A stretch of DNA of 64,000 nucleotides from Ureibacillus xyleni (GCF_900217795.1 NZ_OBMQ01000004.1:186001-250000); one strand, 5' to 3'. Positions 19,387-28,935 are shown, counted from the first letter of the stretch. A program made the numbers and translations. Notes: generated by a model from the sequence alone, not told the origin.

Positions 19387-20796
19387 ATGGCAAAGAATAT
19401 TATCGAAAAAGTTTGGGATTCACATGTTGTTTACCAAGAAGAGGGGAAACCTGATTTACTTTATATCGATCTTCATTTAATTCATGAAGTAACATCTCCT
19501 CAAGCATTTGAGGGATTACGTTTAGCAGGTCGAAAAGTGCGTCGCCCAGATCTTTGTTTTGCAACAATGGATCACAACGTCCCAACAAAAAATTTACCAA
19601 CAATTAATGACCCTATTGCGAAAAAACAAATTATGACTCTAGCAGACAATGCAAAAGAATTTGGTGTAGAGCTTGCAGATATTGGCCACCCAGATCAAGG
19701 GATTGTTCACGTAATCGGTCCTGAGCTTGGTTTAACTCAACCGGGAAAAACTATCGTTTGTGGTGACTCTCATACTTCAACGCACGGAGCATTTGGTGCA
19801 TTAGCATTTGGTATTGGTACTTCTGAAGTTGAACATGTGCTTTCAACACAAACTTTATGGCAAAATAAACCAAAAACAATGGAAATCCGTGTAAATGGTA
19901 AACTTGGTGTTGGTGTTGCAGCAAAAGATATCATTTTAGCAATTATTGCAAAATGGGGAATTGGTGTAGGTACTGGTCATATCGTGGAATTCACAGGAGA
20001 TGCAATTCGCGCGCTTTCAATGGAAGAACGTATGACAATTTGTAACATGTCAATTGAAGCAGGTGCAAAAGCAGGTCTTATTTCTCCAGATGCAACAACA
20101 GTTGAATTTTTACGTGGTCGTCGTCATGCACCAAAAGAAGATAAATTTGAAGAAGCAGCATCTTACTGGTTAAGCTTAGCATCGGATGAAGGTTGCTCTT
20201 ATGACGTGGTTCTTGAAATCGACGCTGATGAAATCGAACCAATCGTAACATGGGGAACAAACCCATCAATGGGAACAGGTGTATCAAAAACGGTTCCAAC
20301 TGCAGCAGATTTTGACAATGAATCTGATAAACAAGCATTGAAAAAAGCACTTGCTTACATGGATTTAGAAGAGGGACAACCAATTACGTCCATCGAAGTG
20401 CAACATGTATTTATCGGTTCTTGTACAAATTCACGTTTATCCGATTTACGTACAGCAGCTAGTATTGTAGAAGGTAAAAAATTACACCCTGGCGTACGTG
20501 GTATTGTTGTTCCAGGTTCTTATTCAACAAAAGCTGCTGCAGAAGCAGAAGGATTGGATAAAATCTTTACGGATGCTGGGTTTGAATGGCGTGAATCAGG
20601 ATGTTCTGCTTGTCTTGGTATGAACGAAGACATCATTCCATCTGGCGAACGCTGTGCTTCTACATCAAACCGTAACTTTGAAGGACGTCAAGGTGCAGGG
20701 GCTCGCACGCACTTAGTAAGTCCAGCGATGGCGGCAGCTGCTGCAATTGAAGGTCATTTCGTAGACGTTCGTAAATATGTAAAACAAGAAGTGTAA
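19387..20796 (+). CDS. leuC: 3-isopropylmalate dehydratase large subunit
   Basis: A 469-residue [4Fe-4S] isomerase subunit. The cluster cysteines are in [15 protein letters not shown] and [32 protein letters not shown] is the aconitase-family signature. An in-frame TTG at 19375 exists, but ATG 19387 begins [15 protein letters not shown] as in other LeuC proteins. It works with LeuD. Confidence 0.96.
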   Translation: MAKNIIEKVWDSHVVYQEEGKPDLLYIDLHLIHEVTSPQAFEGLRLAGRKVRRPDLCFATMDHNVPTKNLPTINDPIAKKQIMTLADNAKEFGVELADIGHPDQGIVHVIGPELGLTQPGKTIVCGDSHTSTHGAFGALAFGIGTSEVEHVLSTQTLWQNKPKTMEIRVNGKLGVGVAAKDIILAIIAKWGIGVGTGHIVEFTGDAIRALSMEERMTICNMSIEAGAKAGLISPDATTVEFLRGRRHAPKEDKFEEAASYWLSLASDEGCSYDVVLEIDADEIEPIVTWGTNPSMGTGVSKTVPTAADFDNESDKQALKKALAYMDLEEGQPITSIEVQHVFIGSCTNSRLSDLRTAASIVEGKKLHPGVRGIVVPGSYSTKAAAEAEGLDKIFTDAGFEWRESGCSACLGMNEDIIPSGERCASTSNRNFEGRQGAGARTHLVSPAMAAAAAIEGHFVDVRKYVKQEV

Positions 20797-20819
20797 GTCT
20801 TGCAAGGAGGACAAAAGAT

Positions 20820-21410
20820 ATGGAACCAATTAATATAGTAAATAGTGTCATTGCACCATTAGATCGTAAAAATGTCGACACGGACCAAATTATTTCAAAA
20901 GAATTTTTAAAACGTATCGAACGTACTGGGTTTGGAAGCTTTTTATTTTACCACTGGCGTTTTGACGAGCAAGGAAACGAAATTTCTGACTTCGTATTAA
21001 ATAAACCCGAATATAAAGGTTCTGAAATTTTAGTTGCACAAGATAACTTTGGTTGTGGTTCTTCTCGTGAGCACGCACCATGGGCAATTTTGGACTATGG
21101 ATTCCGCGTAGTCATTGCACCAAGCTTTGCGGATATTTTCCACAATAACTGTTTCAAAAATGGTATTCTACCGATTCGTTTAACTGAAGAAGAGTGTGAC
21201 GAAATTTTAGCAAAAGGTTTAGAAAAGCCTTATAACGTAGAAGTAAATTTAGCAGCTCAAACCGTAACAGGGGAAGACGGCAAAGTGTATAGCTTTAACA
21301 TCGATCCGTATTACAAAGAAATGCTACTAAATGGCTGGGATGAAATTGCGTTAACATTCAAATATGAAGAGCAAATCGCAGCGTACGAAGCAAAGAGAAT
21401 TGCATATTAA
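20820..21410 (+). CDS. leuD: 3-isopropylmalate dehydratase small subunit
   Basis: A 196-residue swivel-domain subunit with DRKNVDTDQIISKEFL, the signature FGCGSSREHAPWA and FADIFHNNCFKNGILP. It completes the LeuCD enzyme. CAAGGAGGAC precedes ATG 20820. It is the last gene of the T-box transcript. Confidence 0.96.
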   Translation: MEPINIVNSVIAPLDRKNVDTDQIISKEFLKRIERTGFGSFLFYHWRFDEQGNEISDFVLNKPEYKGSEILVAQDNFGCGSSREHAPWAILDYGFRVVIAPSFADIFHNNCFKNGILPIRLTEEECDEILAKGLEKPYNVEVNLAAQTVTGEDGKVYSFNIDPYYKEMLLNGWDEIALTFKYEEQIAAYEAKRIAY

Positions 21411-21413
21411 TAG

Positions 21414-21447
21414 AAAAAAGTCGTCTAGAAATAGACGACTTTTTTAT
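21414..21447 (+). terminator. Terminator of the ilv-leu operon (bidirectional)
   Basis: AAAAAAGTCGTCT pairs with AGACGACTTTTTT around AGAAAT. The gene on the opposite strand ends within its right arm, so it serves both transcripts. Confidence 0.9.
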
Positions 21448-22442
21448 AATATGACGATTGCATGAGACCCTAATGATTTAAAACTGTCGAAAAATACATT
21501 TTCCTCAATAGATTGATGACCAGATAGGGGATTCATAACTGACACTTTTCCGTTCTGGTAACCCGTCACCACCACTGCATGTAAGTTCATGTAGATTGGG
21601 TGGTTTTGCTTTGTTTCTTGAATCACCCAAGCCCCTTTTGTTCGAGGTTTTTTTAAATCAATGGTTACCCAAGCTAAAACTGGGACCCCAGATTGTACGT
21701 AATTAATAATTTCTTTTTTACTGGCATCAGATAAATCCATCGCTCGAAATTCACTACTATGTTCAAACAACACGTTATTTGCTACTTCTACTATTGGCGG
21801 TGCAAACACATAATAGCTTCCGGATTTTTTAGAAGGATCTCCTGCATAGGCTAGATTTGGATCAGGGCCATATAGGGTGTTTCCTTTTTTTGTAATTGGT
21901 TGTTTCGGCAAATAATCGGTCGCCAACTTTAACTTATCTACTTTCATGCCATAATAGTTGAGTATGGCTGTTAATGCAGTAATTTCACATCCATTTGGCA
22001 GTTCTGGGTTTTGCAAAACAACCGGAACATCTAATGGAGAATGGTTATTTGTATTAAATGTTTCGATAGACACAATTGGCTTGTTTTCATCATAAACAAT
22101 CTCTTCTTCTGTTTGCTCAAGCCATTCACCAGAAGGGAGGATTCGGGAAATGGTAATTTTATAAGCTGTATCTTGTATTACTCCCGGAAAAACAGCTTTT
22201 CCCTCATCGTCAACTACGACCTTTGCAATCTCTTCACCAGTAATGTAATCAAATAGCGTCACACCAACATTCGTTACAATTTCTGTGCTCGAAAATTCAA
22301 CAGTTTGAATGGTTAACTCATGCGACGAGTTGATAATCGATTGCAATACACCTGTGTTCGATGAATCAATTGGGCTACAACCAAGTAATAGTAAGGTTGT
22401 GGATAGGACCAAAATTTTTTTGGAATTTTGTACCTGTTTCAT
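21444..22442 (-). CDS. C39-like cysteine peptidase lipoprotein (YvpB-like)
   Basis: A 332-residue lipoprotein (lipobox LLGC, Cys22). After a beta-rich, prealbumin-like segment (about residues 55-115) comes a papain-like C39_2 domain: Cys152 in LPNGCEITAL, His288 in MNLHAVVVTGY and Asn304 in VMNPLSG. The domain architecture resembles Bacillus YvpB; its substrate is unknown. It acts outside the membrane. It starts six bases after the asnB stop and may be co-transcribed with asnB. Confidence 0.82.
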   Translation of the reverse strand: MKQVQNSKKILVLSTTLLLLGCSPIDSSNTGVLQSIINSSHELTIQTVEFSSTEIVTNVGVTLFDYITGEEIAKVVVDDEGKAVFPGVIQDTAYKITISRILPSGEWLEQTEEEIVYDENKPIVSIETFNTNNHSPLDVPVVLQNPELPNGCEITALTAILNYYGMKVDKLKLATDYLPKQPITKKGNTLYGPDPNLAYAGDPSKKSGSYYVFAPPIVEVANNVLFEHSSEFRAMDLSDASKKEIINYVQSGVPVLAWVTIDLKKPRTKGAWVIQETKQNHPIYMNLHAVVVTGYQNGKVSVMNPLSGHQSIEENVFFDSFKSLGSHAIVIL

Positions 22443-22448
22443 TTCTTC

Positions 22449-24317
22449 TTACACCGTAACAAGTTCTTTTATTTCAGCATTGCGTTGTTCATCCGTTTTT
22501 ACAAAATACTCATTGTACCAAAGTAGGAACATGTAGATGGACCAAATTTTACGCTGATTGTTCTGTGCACCCGATACATGGTCTTCTAAAAGTTTTATGA
22601 TTTTTGGTTGATCAAAGAACTCAGCCGCGATATTACTCATGAACGCATTGCGCACGCGGGAAACATAGTTTTCATCACGTAACCAATGACGAATTGGCAC
22701 TGGGAACCCGATTTTTTTACGATTTGCCCACGCTTCAGGTAATGCATTGTTCGCTGCTTTACGGAAAGCAAATTTTGAATTTTGTTCGTTTACTCGGTAT
22801 CTTGTTGGAATTGTTGCGGCAACATCCATTACTTCACGGTCTAGTAGGGGAACGCGAAGCTCGATGGAATGTGCCATTGACATTTTATCGGCTTTTAATA
22901 AAATATCATCCACTAACCATAAATTTAAGTCGAGCAATTGTTTTTTCGTTACATCGTCATGACCTTTTACTTTATTATAAATAGGGGAGACGATCTCTTT
23001 TACGGATGGGGCATTTACGTAATCGTTATTTAAAATCGTTGCTGCTTCATCTTCTTCAAAAATACGAGCTTGCCCAATAAATGTTTCTTCTACTGGCGCA
23101 TTTACGCGTTTTACAAATTGACCAATTTTACTGTTTGGCATTATTGTTGCACCTAATGAAGCCAATGCTTTTACAGGACCCGGTAAACTTTTGAATTTCT
23201 TTTGATTTGGTGTATCTGAATATAAATCATAGCCACCAAACAATTCGTCGGCACCTTCACCAGAAAGAACCACTGTTACATGTTGTCTTGCTAAACGTGC
23301 TAAATAGTAAAGAGGCACGATTGATGGATTTGAATGTGGTTCATCCATCATATATTGGATTGTTCCTAAATCGTTAAAACATTCATTTGGGTCTAAAATT
23401 TGGTTGACGTTTTCAATGCCAAGTTCTTTTGATAATTCGTCGGCATTGTCAATTTCAGAGAAGTTTTCTGCACTAAAGCCAACTGTAAATGTTTTGTCAG
23501 GGCGTAATACAGAAGCGACATAACTTGAGTCCACACCACTTGATAAAAATGAACCGACTTTTACATCTGCAATAGTATGAGCTTGTACAGATTCACGCAC
23601 CACATCATCAATTTCTTCAACAATCGCATCTAATGGACGTTCTTCTGCATGAAACTCTGGTTCCCAATAACGTTCTACGGTTAGCTTGCCTTTTTCATAT
23701 TTCATGTAGTGGGCAGCAGGTAGTTTAAAGATTCCTTTAAAGAATGTTTCTTTTAAAACAGGGTATTGGAATGTCAAGTATGGTTTTAATGCTTCTTTAT
23801 TTAGTTCCTTCACAAAATGTGGGTGGGGAAGGAAACTTTTAATCTCTGAACCGAAAAATAGCGTGCCGTTCATTTGACCATAATAAAATGGTTTAATGCC
23901 AAAATGGTCACGGGCTGCAAATAATGTTTCTTTGTTGCGATCCCAAATAACAAAGGCAAACATCCCACGCAGTTTTTTCACTAAATCTGTACCATATTCT
24001 TCATACCCATGAAGAAGTACTTCACTGTCTGTATCGGTTTTGAAAATATGACCTTTTTCTATTAAATCTTCACGAATAATTTGGAAGTTATAAATTTCAC
24101 CATTGAACACTAACACTAATGAATTATCTTCGTTGTATAAAGGTTGTGATCCTTTTTCTAAGTCAATAATACTTAAACGACGGAAACCAAGTGCCGCCTG
24201 ATTTTCTACAAATTGACCACCACTATCTGGTCCTCTATGAATAATTTGATTCATCATAGTTTCTAATACAGCTTCAGCATTTGCTACTTCGCCAATAAAT
24301 CCTGTAAATCCACACAT
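22449..24317 (-). CDS. asnB: Glutamine-hydrolysing asparagine synthetase
   Basis: A 622-residue enzyme converting aspartate, glutamine and ATP to asparagine. The N-terminal nucleophile Cys2 is in MCGFTGFIG, the first domain is a class II glutaminase (RRLSIIDLEKGSQPL, NGEIYN), and the synthetase domain has the ATP motif SFLSSGVDSS and LLKADKMSMAHSIELRVPLLD. The frame is open to 24368, but the catalytic Cys must be residue 2, and AAGGAGAG precedes ATG 24317. It most resembles AsnO/AsnB of Bacillus. Confidence 0.94.
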   Translation of the reverse strand: MCGFTGFIGEVANAEAVLETMMNQIIHRGPDSGGQFVENQAALGFRRLSIIDLEKGSQPLYNEDNSLVLVFNGEIYNFQIIREDLIEKGHIFKTDTDSEVLLHGYEEYGTDLVKKLRGMFAFVIWDRNKETLFAARDHFGIKPFYYGQMNGTLFFGSEIKSFLPHPHFVKELNKEALKPYLTFQYPVLKETFFKGIFKLPAAHYMKYEKGKLTVERYWEPEFHAEERPLDAIVEEIDDVVRESVQAHTIADVKVGSFLSSGVDSSYVASVLRPDKTFTVGFSAENFSEIDNADELSKELGIENVNQILDPNECFNDLGTIQYMMDEPHSNPSIVPLYYLARLARQHVTVVLSGEGADELFGGYDLYSDTPNQKKFKSLPGPVKALASLGATIMPNSKIGQFVKRVNAPVEETFIGQARIFEEDEAATILNNDYVNAPSVKEIVSPIYNKVKGHDDVTKKQLLDLNLWLVDDILLKADKMSMAHSIELRVPLLDREVMDVAATIPTRYRVNEQNSKFAFRKAANNALPEAWANRKKIGFPVPIRHWLRDENYVSRVRNAFMSNIAAEFFDQPKIIKLLEDHVSGAQNNQRKIWSIYMFLLWYNEYFVKTDEQRNAEIKELVTV

Positions 24318-24414
24318 AGTATATAGACTCTCCTTATATATAAAAATCCAAATAGATTTTTTAATCACACGATAACCTTTTTATTATACTATAAAAAAGC
24401 ATACAAAAACATGG

Positions 24415-24687
24415 AAGCCCAGCGATTTGTATAGGGCACTGAAAAAGTCGATTTTAATAAATTTTTATAATAAAAATACGCTCAGATCTTTTATGAAGTG
24501 GGATTCACGAAGACTCCTACGGGAACAGCTTGAGCTGAAGACCCCGCAGGAGCTTGCGACGAGGAGGCTGAAGCCAAGCCCGTGGAAAGCGAAGTGAATC
24601 CCACCTTCTATTTAGAAGCAAATAATTACTATAAATTTTTATCGGTATTTAGTTTTTCAGTGGCTTCCGATTTGTACTGGGCTTTTT
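24415..24687 (-). terminator. Terminator of the MFS gene, split by a MITE
   Basis: AAGCCCAG (24415-24422) and CTGGGCTTTTT (24677-24687) are the arms of a hairpin whose 9-base loop CGATTTGTA is now duplicated on both sides of a 236-bp element. Without the element the arms would enclose just that loop, 20 bases past the MFS stop at 24707. Confidence 0.75.
24432..24667. mobile_element. MITE-like palindromic element, copy 1 (236 bp)
   Basis: The ends are TAGGGCACTGAAAAA and TTTTTCAGTGGCTTC, an imperfect terminal inverted repeat. A 9-bp direct repeat CGATTTGTA flanks it (24423-24431 and 24668-24676). Inside are nested palindromes: GTGGGATTCAC with GTGAATCCCAC, and CTCCTACGGG with CCCGCAGGAG. It has no ORF. 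It is nearly identical to copy 2 at 46699-46933. The GC-rich core resembles palindromic repeats that I recall as common in Bacillaceae. It would need a transposase in trans. Confidence 0.85.
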
Positions 24688-24706
24688 ATTATAACGTATG
24701 TGCACT

Positions 24707-25996
24707 TTAACGGAAAGGGGGAGAAGTAGGATTTATTGTTTTCGCTTTGGGACCCGACAAGTCTGGATAAGCGGTTTCTATTAATCTTCTAGGCATTAAG
24801 AAGAGGGTAGTTAGAATTAGAGCCATACTACAGAATAGTAAAATAAATTGCGCTGGAATCACATCATATAGTAAGCCGAAAAGAAGTGTGCCGATTGGTG
24901 TTAGCCCCATCGCAAACATTTCGATAATCCCATAAATTCGACCTCTGAAATTTTCCTCGACATCTTTTTGAATCATAATCCCGATTGGTGTGTTCGTTAA
25001 CACAAGGGAGCCTCCAAATAAAAACATTACTGTTAAATAATAAATGAAAACAATAGTACTCGTCATCGGAATGAGTAATGGTAACGCAAAAGTGCCGACT
25101 AATGTTGAAAGGGCAAGTACCGCTCGTTTTGAGAAAAGTAGGGGATACTTAATGTTGGAACGAACGGCAAAATAAATGGAGACGACTAGCATCCCAATGG
25201 CACTTGCTGCTTCTACTATGCCAATGAGTTGGTATTCCATCTTGATGATATTGACAAAAATGAAGTTTGCGCCCACCGTAATTGATGTAAAGAACAAATT
25301 AATCCATAAAAGCAGGTACATGAGATTTTTGATCATAGGCATTTCTTTAATGTAGTGAATGCCACTTTTAAGACTTTGGACCATGGATTCTTTAGGGCTG
25401 GATTCTGTAGATGAAAAAAGTTTGAAGTTCATAGTTGATTCCAACAGTAAGGCAAGGGAATACGCAACAATATTAATGATTAGAAACGTTTCAATGCTGA
25501 CAAATCCAAAAAGCATGCCGCCAATCATCGGTCCTAAAATGCCAGCGATGGAAAGAGATAGCTGATTAAAGGACATTGCTTTTTGAATTCGCTCTGCATC
25601 GACTAAATTTCCGATTGATGCGGAAAATGCAATGGTTGTAAACGTACTGCTAATTGTGTAGAAAAATGTCGTTAAGTAGATTGCTGGAAGAGAGATGTCG
25701 AAAAACGTCATGTAGATTAGTAAACATGAAATGGAAAGTATCGTTCCGAGTTGGCCAGAGAGCACAATGAATTTTTTCGAAACACGATCGACAAGTAACC
25801 CCGCTACTGGAGAAAGAAGTGTTCTTGGGATGATGGAAAAAATTAAATTTGCCGCAAAACTTAGTGCTGAACCGGTCATCGCTAAAATAAACAAACTCAT
25901 TCCAAAGGCATACACATTTGCCCCTAAAGTCGATAATGTTTTGCTAACTAAAAATGTATATAAATGAAACGTTGCTTTTCGTTGCATTGAAATCAC
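24707..25996 (-). CDS. MFS transporter
   Basis: A 429-residue protein with about twelve membrane helices of the major facilitator superfamily, MFS_3/enterobactin-exporter-like branch, with LSPVAGLLVDRVSKKF as the loop 2-3 motif. It is probably a drug or metabolite exporter; the substrate cannot be read. Promoter and two operator copies lie just upstream, shared with the divergent HTH/TPR regulator, which probably controls it. Confidence 0.88.
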   Translation of the reverse strand: MISMQRKATFHLYTFLVSKTLSTLGANVYAFGMSLFILAMTGSALSFAANLIFSIIPRTLLSPVAGLLVDRVSKKFIVLSGQLGTILSISCLLIYMTFFDISLPAIYLTTFFYTISSTFTTIAFSASIGNLVDAERIQKAMSFNQLSLSIAGILGPMIGGMLFGFVSIETFLIINIVAYSLALLLESTMNFKLFSSTESSPKESMVQSLKSGIHYIKEMPMIKNLMYLLLWINLFFTSITVGANFIFVNIIKMEYQLIGIVEAASAIGMLVVSIYFAVRSNIKYPLLFSKRAVLALSTLVGTFALPLLIPMTSTIVFIYYLTVMFLFGGSLVLTNTPIGIMIQKDVEENFRGRIYGIIEMFAMGLTPIGTLLFGLLYDVIPAQFILLFCSMALILTTLFLMPRRLIETAYPDLSGPKAKTINPTSPPFR

Positions 25997-26001
25997 TCCT
26001 T

Positions 26002-26018
26002 GTTTAATTTAATTAAAC
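26002..26018. promoter_or_regulatory. Operator copy 1, MFS/regulator intergenic region
   Basis: GTTTAATTTAATTAAAC, a 17-base near-perfect palindrome, immediately downstream of the MFS -10 box on the minus strand, where binding would block transcription. Confidence 0.72.
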
Positions 26019-26020
26019 TT

Positions 26021-26049
26021 ATAATATGTGAAAATATCATAGAGTGCAA
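26021..26049 (-). promoter_or_regulatory. Promoter of the MFS gene
   Basis: On the minus strand TTGCAC (26044-26049), a 17-base spacer and TATTAT (26021-26026). Confidence 0.65.
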
Positions 26050-26056
26050 TAGGGTA

Positions 26057-26073
26057 GTTTAATTTAATTAAAC
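26057..26073. promoter_or_regulatory. Operator copy 2
   Basis: The same 17-base palindrome GTTTAATTTAATTAAAC, lying between the two divergent promoters. Confidence 0.72.
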
Positions 26074-26111
26074 AATTATTTTTGAATTCGTTTGTTACTG
26101 TGGGATAAGAA

Positions 26112-26128
26112 GTTTAATTTAATTAAAT
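26112..26128. promoter_or_regulatory. Operator copy 3 over the regulator promoter
   Basis: GTTTAATTTAATTAAAT, differing from the other copies in the last base. It overlaps the place of the -35 box for the regulator, whose -10 TACAAT is at 26135-26140. Confidence 0.7.
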
Positions 26129-26161
26129 TTCTGATACAATGAAGGGAAGGGAGGGAATGGG

Positions 26162-27403
26162 ATGAAAGATTTAGGAGAGCGCATTAAAAAGCTTCGAAAA
26201 GAAAAAAAGCTCACACTTGCCCAATTGGCGGGCGAACGTTTAACAAAAGGCATGCTTAGTTTAATCGAAAATGGCAAAGCGCAACCGTCGATGGAAAGCT
26301 TGCATTATATTGCGGAACGTTTAGGCGTGGAGGTCACGACACTACTAAACGATCATCATGTGGAGCAACTCCGAAAGCTTTTATTTGAAATGGAAGCAAG
26401 CTTTAAAAAAATTGAACAACCGTTTTCTCCGCAAGATGAAACGTTGCTTTTGCATATGGTTGAAAAAATTGAAGTAGTACGAGAAAAACTTCAAGGAAAT
26501 CATTTTGAAGAAGTACGGCTTCTTGATATTTACTTAAGGTTAGCTACCTATTTGAATATCGATGTTGAATTTTCCATGTTTGATGTGATTGCGGATTACG
26601 AAAAGATTCACGCCTATAATCGAGTGGTTGAGTGTTTTTCATTTCTTGCCAGCACTGCTTACAAACGCAACGATTATCGCATTGCCCTTCAGTTTATAAA
26701 AGAGGCAGAAGAGCAAGTCGAGCCGTATCTTCATATGATTGACCTTTTGACACTGCTTGATATGCATTATGTTCTAACTGTTTTATATTCAGCGGTTGAT
26801 GATGTGGAAAATACACAGAAACATTTACATTTCGCATTACATATCGCCCATGAAAACAAAATTTACTATCGTTTGGATGATTTTTATCGTTTTACATTAT
26901 TTCAAGCGATCCGTAAAGGCGATCGAGAAAAAAGTGCATATTATCTAATGAAGTTAACGCAGCACGCCGAATTTACCGAGGACCCAGTTGCAAAAAGTAT
27001 GCTGGCGTTTTGTAAATCTCATTATGCTAATTTCATCGAGCAAGATTATGAAGCGGTTGCGCGATATGGTTCTTATTTAGATGATAAAGCTGGAAATGAA
27101 ATCGTTCAGTACTATAAAAACGAAGCCACTTATGCATTTTGGGCGCGCGGTTTGTTTAATGAGGCGCTTCAAAATAGTGAAGATTTCAAAATCTCGCCAA
27201 ATATGCATCATCCGATTGATCTATCGATTATGTATCAATGTTTTGCTGTTCGTGCATTATGTTTTTTAGAACTTGGCAATAAAGAACAAGCGAAAAAGGA
27301 AGTTTCAATTGCAGTGCATGGTGTACAAGATTTCCCAAACACCATCTATAAAACGTTCATTCAACAAGCCTACGAAAAAATTCAATATGGAAAAAAGGGG
27401 TGA
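26162..27403 (+). CDS. XRE-type HTH regulator with TPR-like C-terminal domain
   Basis: A 413-residue protein: an N-terminal HTH_3 domain (GERIKKLRKEKKLTLAQLAG ... LSLIENGKAQPSMESLHYIA, residues 4-58), then a long all-helical region that reads as tetratricopeptide-like repeats. This architecture is shared with PlcR/Rap/Rgg-type regulators, which often bind peptides or other ligands through the TPR part. Three copies of a palindrome upstream and the divergent MFS gene suggest that it represses the exporter and itself. GGGAGGGAATGGG precedes ATG 26162. Confidence 0.85.
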   Translation: MKDLGERIKKLRKEKKLTLAQLAGERLTKGMLSLIENGKAQPSMESLHYIAERLGVEVTTLLNDHHVEQLRKLLFEMEASFKKIEQPFSPQDETLLLHMVEKIEVVREKLQGNHFEEVRLLDIYLRLATYLNIDVEFSMFDVIADYEKIHAYNRVVECFSFLASTAYKRNDYRIALQFIKEAEEQVEPYLHMIDLLTLLDMHYVLTVLYSAVDDVENTQKHLHFALHIAHENKIYYRLDDFYRFTLFQAIRKGDREKSAYYLMKLTQHAEFTEDPVAKSMLAFCKSHYANFIEQDYEAVARYGSYLDDKAGNEIVQYYKNEATYAFWARGLFNEALQNSEDFKISPNMHHPIDLSIMYQCFAVRALCFLELGNKEQAKKEVSIAVHGVQDFPNTIYKTFIQQAYEKIQYGKKG

Positions 27404-27431
27404 TTAGAGTGTCTACTTCTAATCACCCTTT
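27396..27431 (+). terminator. Bidirectional terminator between regulator and radical SAM gene
   Basis: GGGGTGATTAGA pairs with TCTAATCACCC, flanked by A- and T-rich ends. The last regulator codons overlap the left arm. Confidence 0.8.
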
Positions 27432-27434
27432 ACC

Positions 27435-28544
27435 TTATTTCACTGAGCCACTGACAAATTGTTCGTCTTGATAATACATGTTTTTTACTAATACGTTTGG
27501 TCCTAAACATTTTACTGCCGGACAATGACAATTTAAGCTGCGGGCTAAATCAGTATTTAACCATTTTTCAAACACGTCTGGTAAGGAATCGGTTTGAATA
27601 TTGCCGAGTGCTGGTGTATCGCCAAAGTCCGTCACAATCACGTCTCCAGTAAAGATGTTAATGTTTAGTCGAGAACGCCCATCTGGATCGTTGCGTAATG
27701 TCACATTTTTGCTATTGCGTAAACGATTGATTAAGGCAATGTCTTCTTCCTTTTGACTACATGGATAAAATGGCAATGTTCCAAATAGCATCCATGTGTC
27801 CTCATCGCGAATATCGAGTAAATGATTGATCGCCTCTCTTGTCTCTTCTAACGATAGGGAAGTAAGGCTCGATGCAAAATCGGATGGGTACATTGGATGA
27901 ACTTCGTGTCGTGCACATTTCATCTCGTGCACAATTTGGTGATGGATGTGTTCAATATAAGGTACGGTCTTTTTATTTAACATCGTTTCAGCCGACACCA
28001 TCACACCATTTTCCGACAACATTCTCGAATTTTCAATCATTCGTTGAAAAAGGGCGGTACGTTGGTCAAATGTCGGTTTTCGTTCCATCATGGCAAAACC
28101 CGTTTCGACAAATTCGTCGATTGTTCCCCAGTTGTGCGAAATATGTAAAACATCTAAGAAAGGTGCAATTTCTAAGTATCGTTCACCATCTAATGTAAGG
28201 TTTGAATTCATTTGTGTACGAATGCCGCGTTCATGAGCATATTGTAAAATCGGCTTTACATAATTCGCCACTGATTTTTTGCTTAACATCGGCTCCCCAC
28301 CTGTAATGCTGATGGTTTTTAAATGGGGGATTTCTTCTAATCTTTTTAAAATGATGTCTAGGGGAAGCGCATCTGGATCTTTCGTTTGAAGGGTGTAACC
28401 AACTGCACAATGAGCACAACGCATGTTACATAAAGTCGTTGTCGTAAATTCGATGTTGGACAGGGTTAACTTCCCGAATTGTTCTACGTCTAAATATGCC
28501 TCCCAAGGATCGTACTTCGGAGTGATTTTCGTTAAAGTCGTCAT
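27435..28544 (-). CDS. yfkAB: Radical SAM protein, YfkAB type
   Basis: A 369-residue radical SAM enzyme. The cluster motif is CNMRCAHC (CxxxCxxC) followed by SITGGEP; the C-terminal region has CHCPAVKC, the CxCxxxxC pattern after which the YfkAB group is named. The reaction is unknown. The frame opens at 28583, but AAAGGAAG lies 11 bases before ATG 28544 and the protein then begins MTTLTKITPKYDPWEAY, like the family. It is monocistronic. Confidence 0.85.
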   Translation of the reverse strand: MTTLTKITPKYDPWEAYLDVEQFGKLTLSNIEFTTTTLCNMRCAHCAVGYTLQTKDPDALPLDIILKRLEEIPHLKTISITGGEPMLSKKSVANYVKPILQYAHERGIRTQMNSNLTLDGERYLEIAPFLDVLHISHNWGTIDEFVETGFAMMERKPTFDQRTALFQRMIENSRMLSENGVMVSAETMLNKKTVPYIEHIHHQIVHEMKCARHEVHPMYPSDFASSLTSLSLEETREAINHLLDIRDEDTWMLFGTLPFYPCSQKEEDIALINRLRNSKNVTLRNDPDGRSRLNINIFTGDVIVTDFGDTPALGNIQTDSLPDVFEKWLNTDLARSLNCHCPAVKCLGPNVLVKNMYYQDEQFVSGSVK

Positions 28545-28599
28545 AGTTTTCGTAACTTCCTTTCCAACTTGTAATTTTCTCATAGAAACACCGTTTGGA

Positions 28600-28935
28600 A
28601 AACTAAAATTTCATCAACTAGAACATTTATCCGTATTCGGGGAGGAATTGGCACGTTTTGTAGTAGGTAGTTTTGTTAGCAGAGTGCGAAGAGGTGGCGC
28701 GAATGAACATGATGAAGGATGAATGTAGGGTGAACTTTGCGATGAAGCCAAAAATTCCATGAAAATTGAGCTGAAATTGTATTCATGGTCAACGCGTGAT
28801 GAACGTCGAAATGCAGGTGAAATCCCAGAATGAACTGTCCTTCATACACGTGATGAACTCCCTAGTTTGCCCGTAACTTAGCTAAACTAAACCCCCACCC
28901 AAGAAACAACTTTTCAAAGGCGGGGGAGGGGTGCT
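28600..28935. other. Intergenic GATGAA-rich stretch (repeat-like sequence C)
   Basis: The gap holds no supported gene. From about 28700 to 28860 the words TGAA/GATGAA recur about a dozen times at irregular spacing, including GAAATTGTATTCAT (28773-28786) and GATGAACGTCGAAAT (28798-28812). Similar words occur at 35190-35223 and around 41649-41868. A pairing of CCCCCAC with GGGGGAG near 28892-28928 could be the minus-strand terminator of the beta-helix gene. Confidence 0.45.

Noticed and set aside
24432-24667. Non-coding RNA gene in the MITE
   Set aside because: The strong folding follows from its palindromic transposon ends; duplications at the borders show insertion, so mobile element is the simpler reading.
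28423-28722. 99-residue plus-strand ORF over the radical SAM gene start
   Set aside because: Mostly antisense to the radical SAM gene; no ribosome site and no family resemblance.
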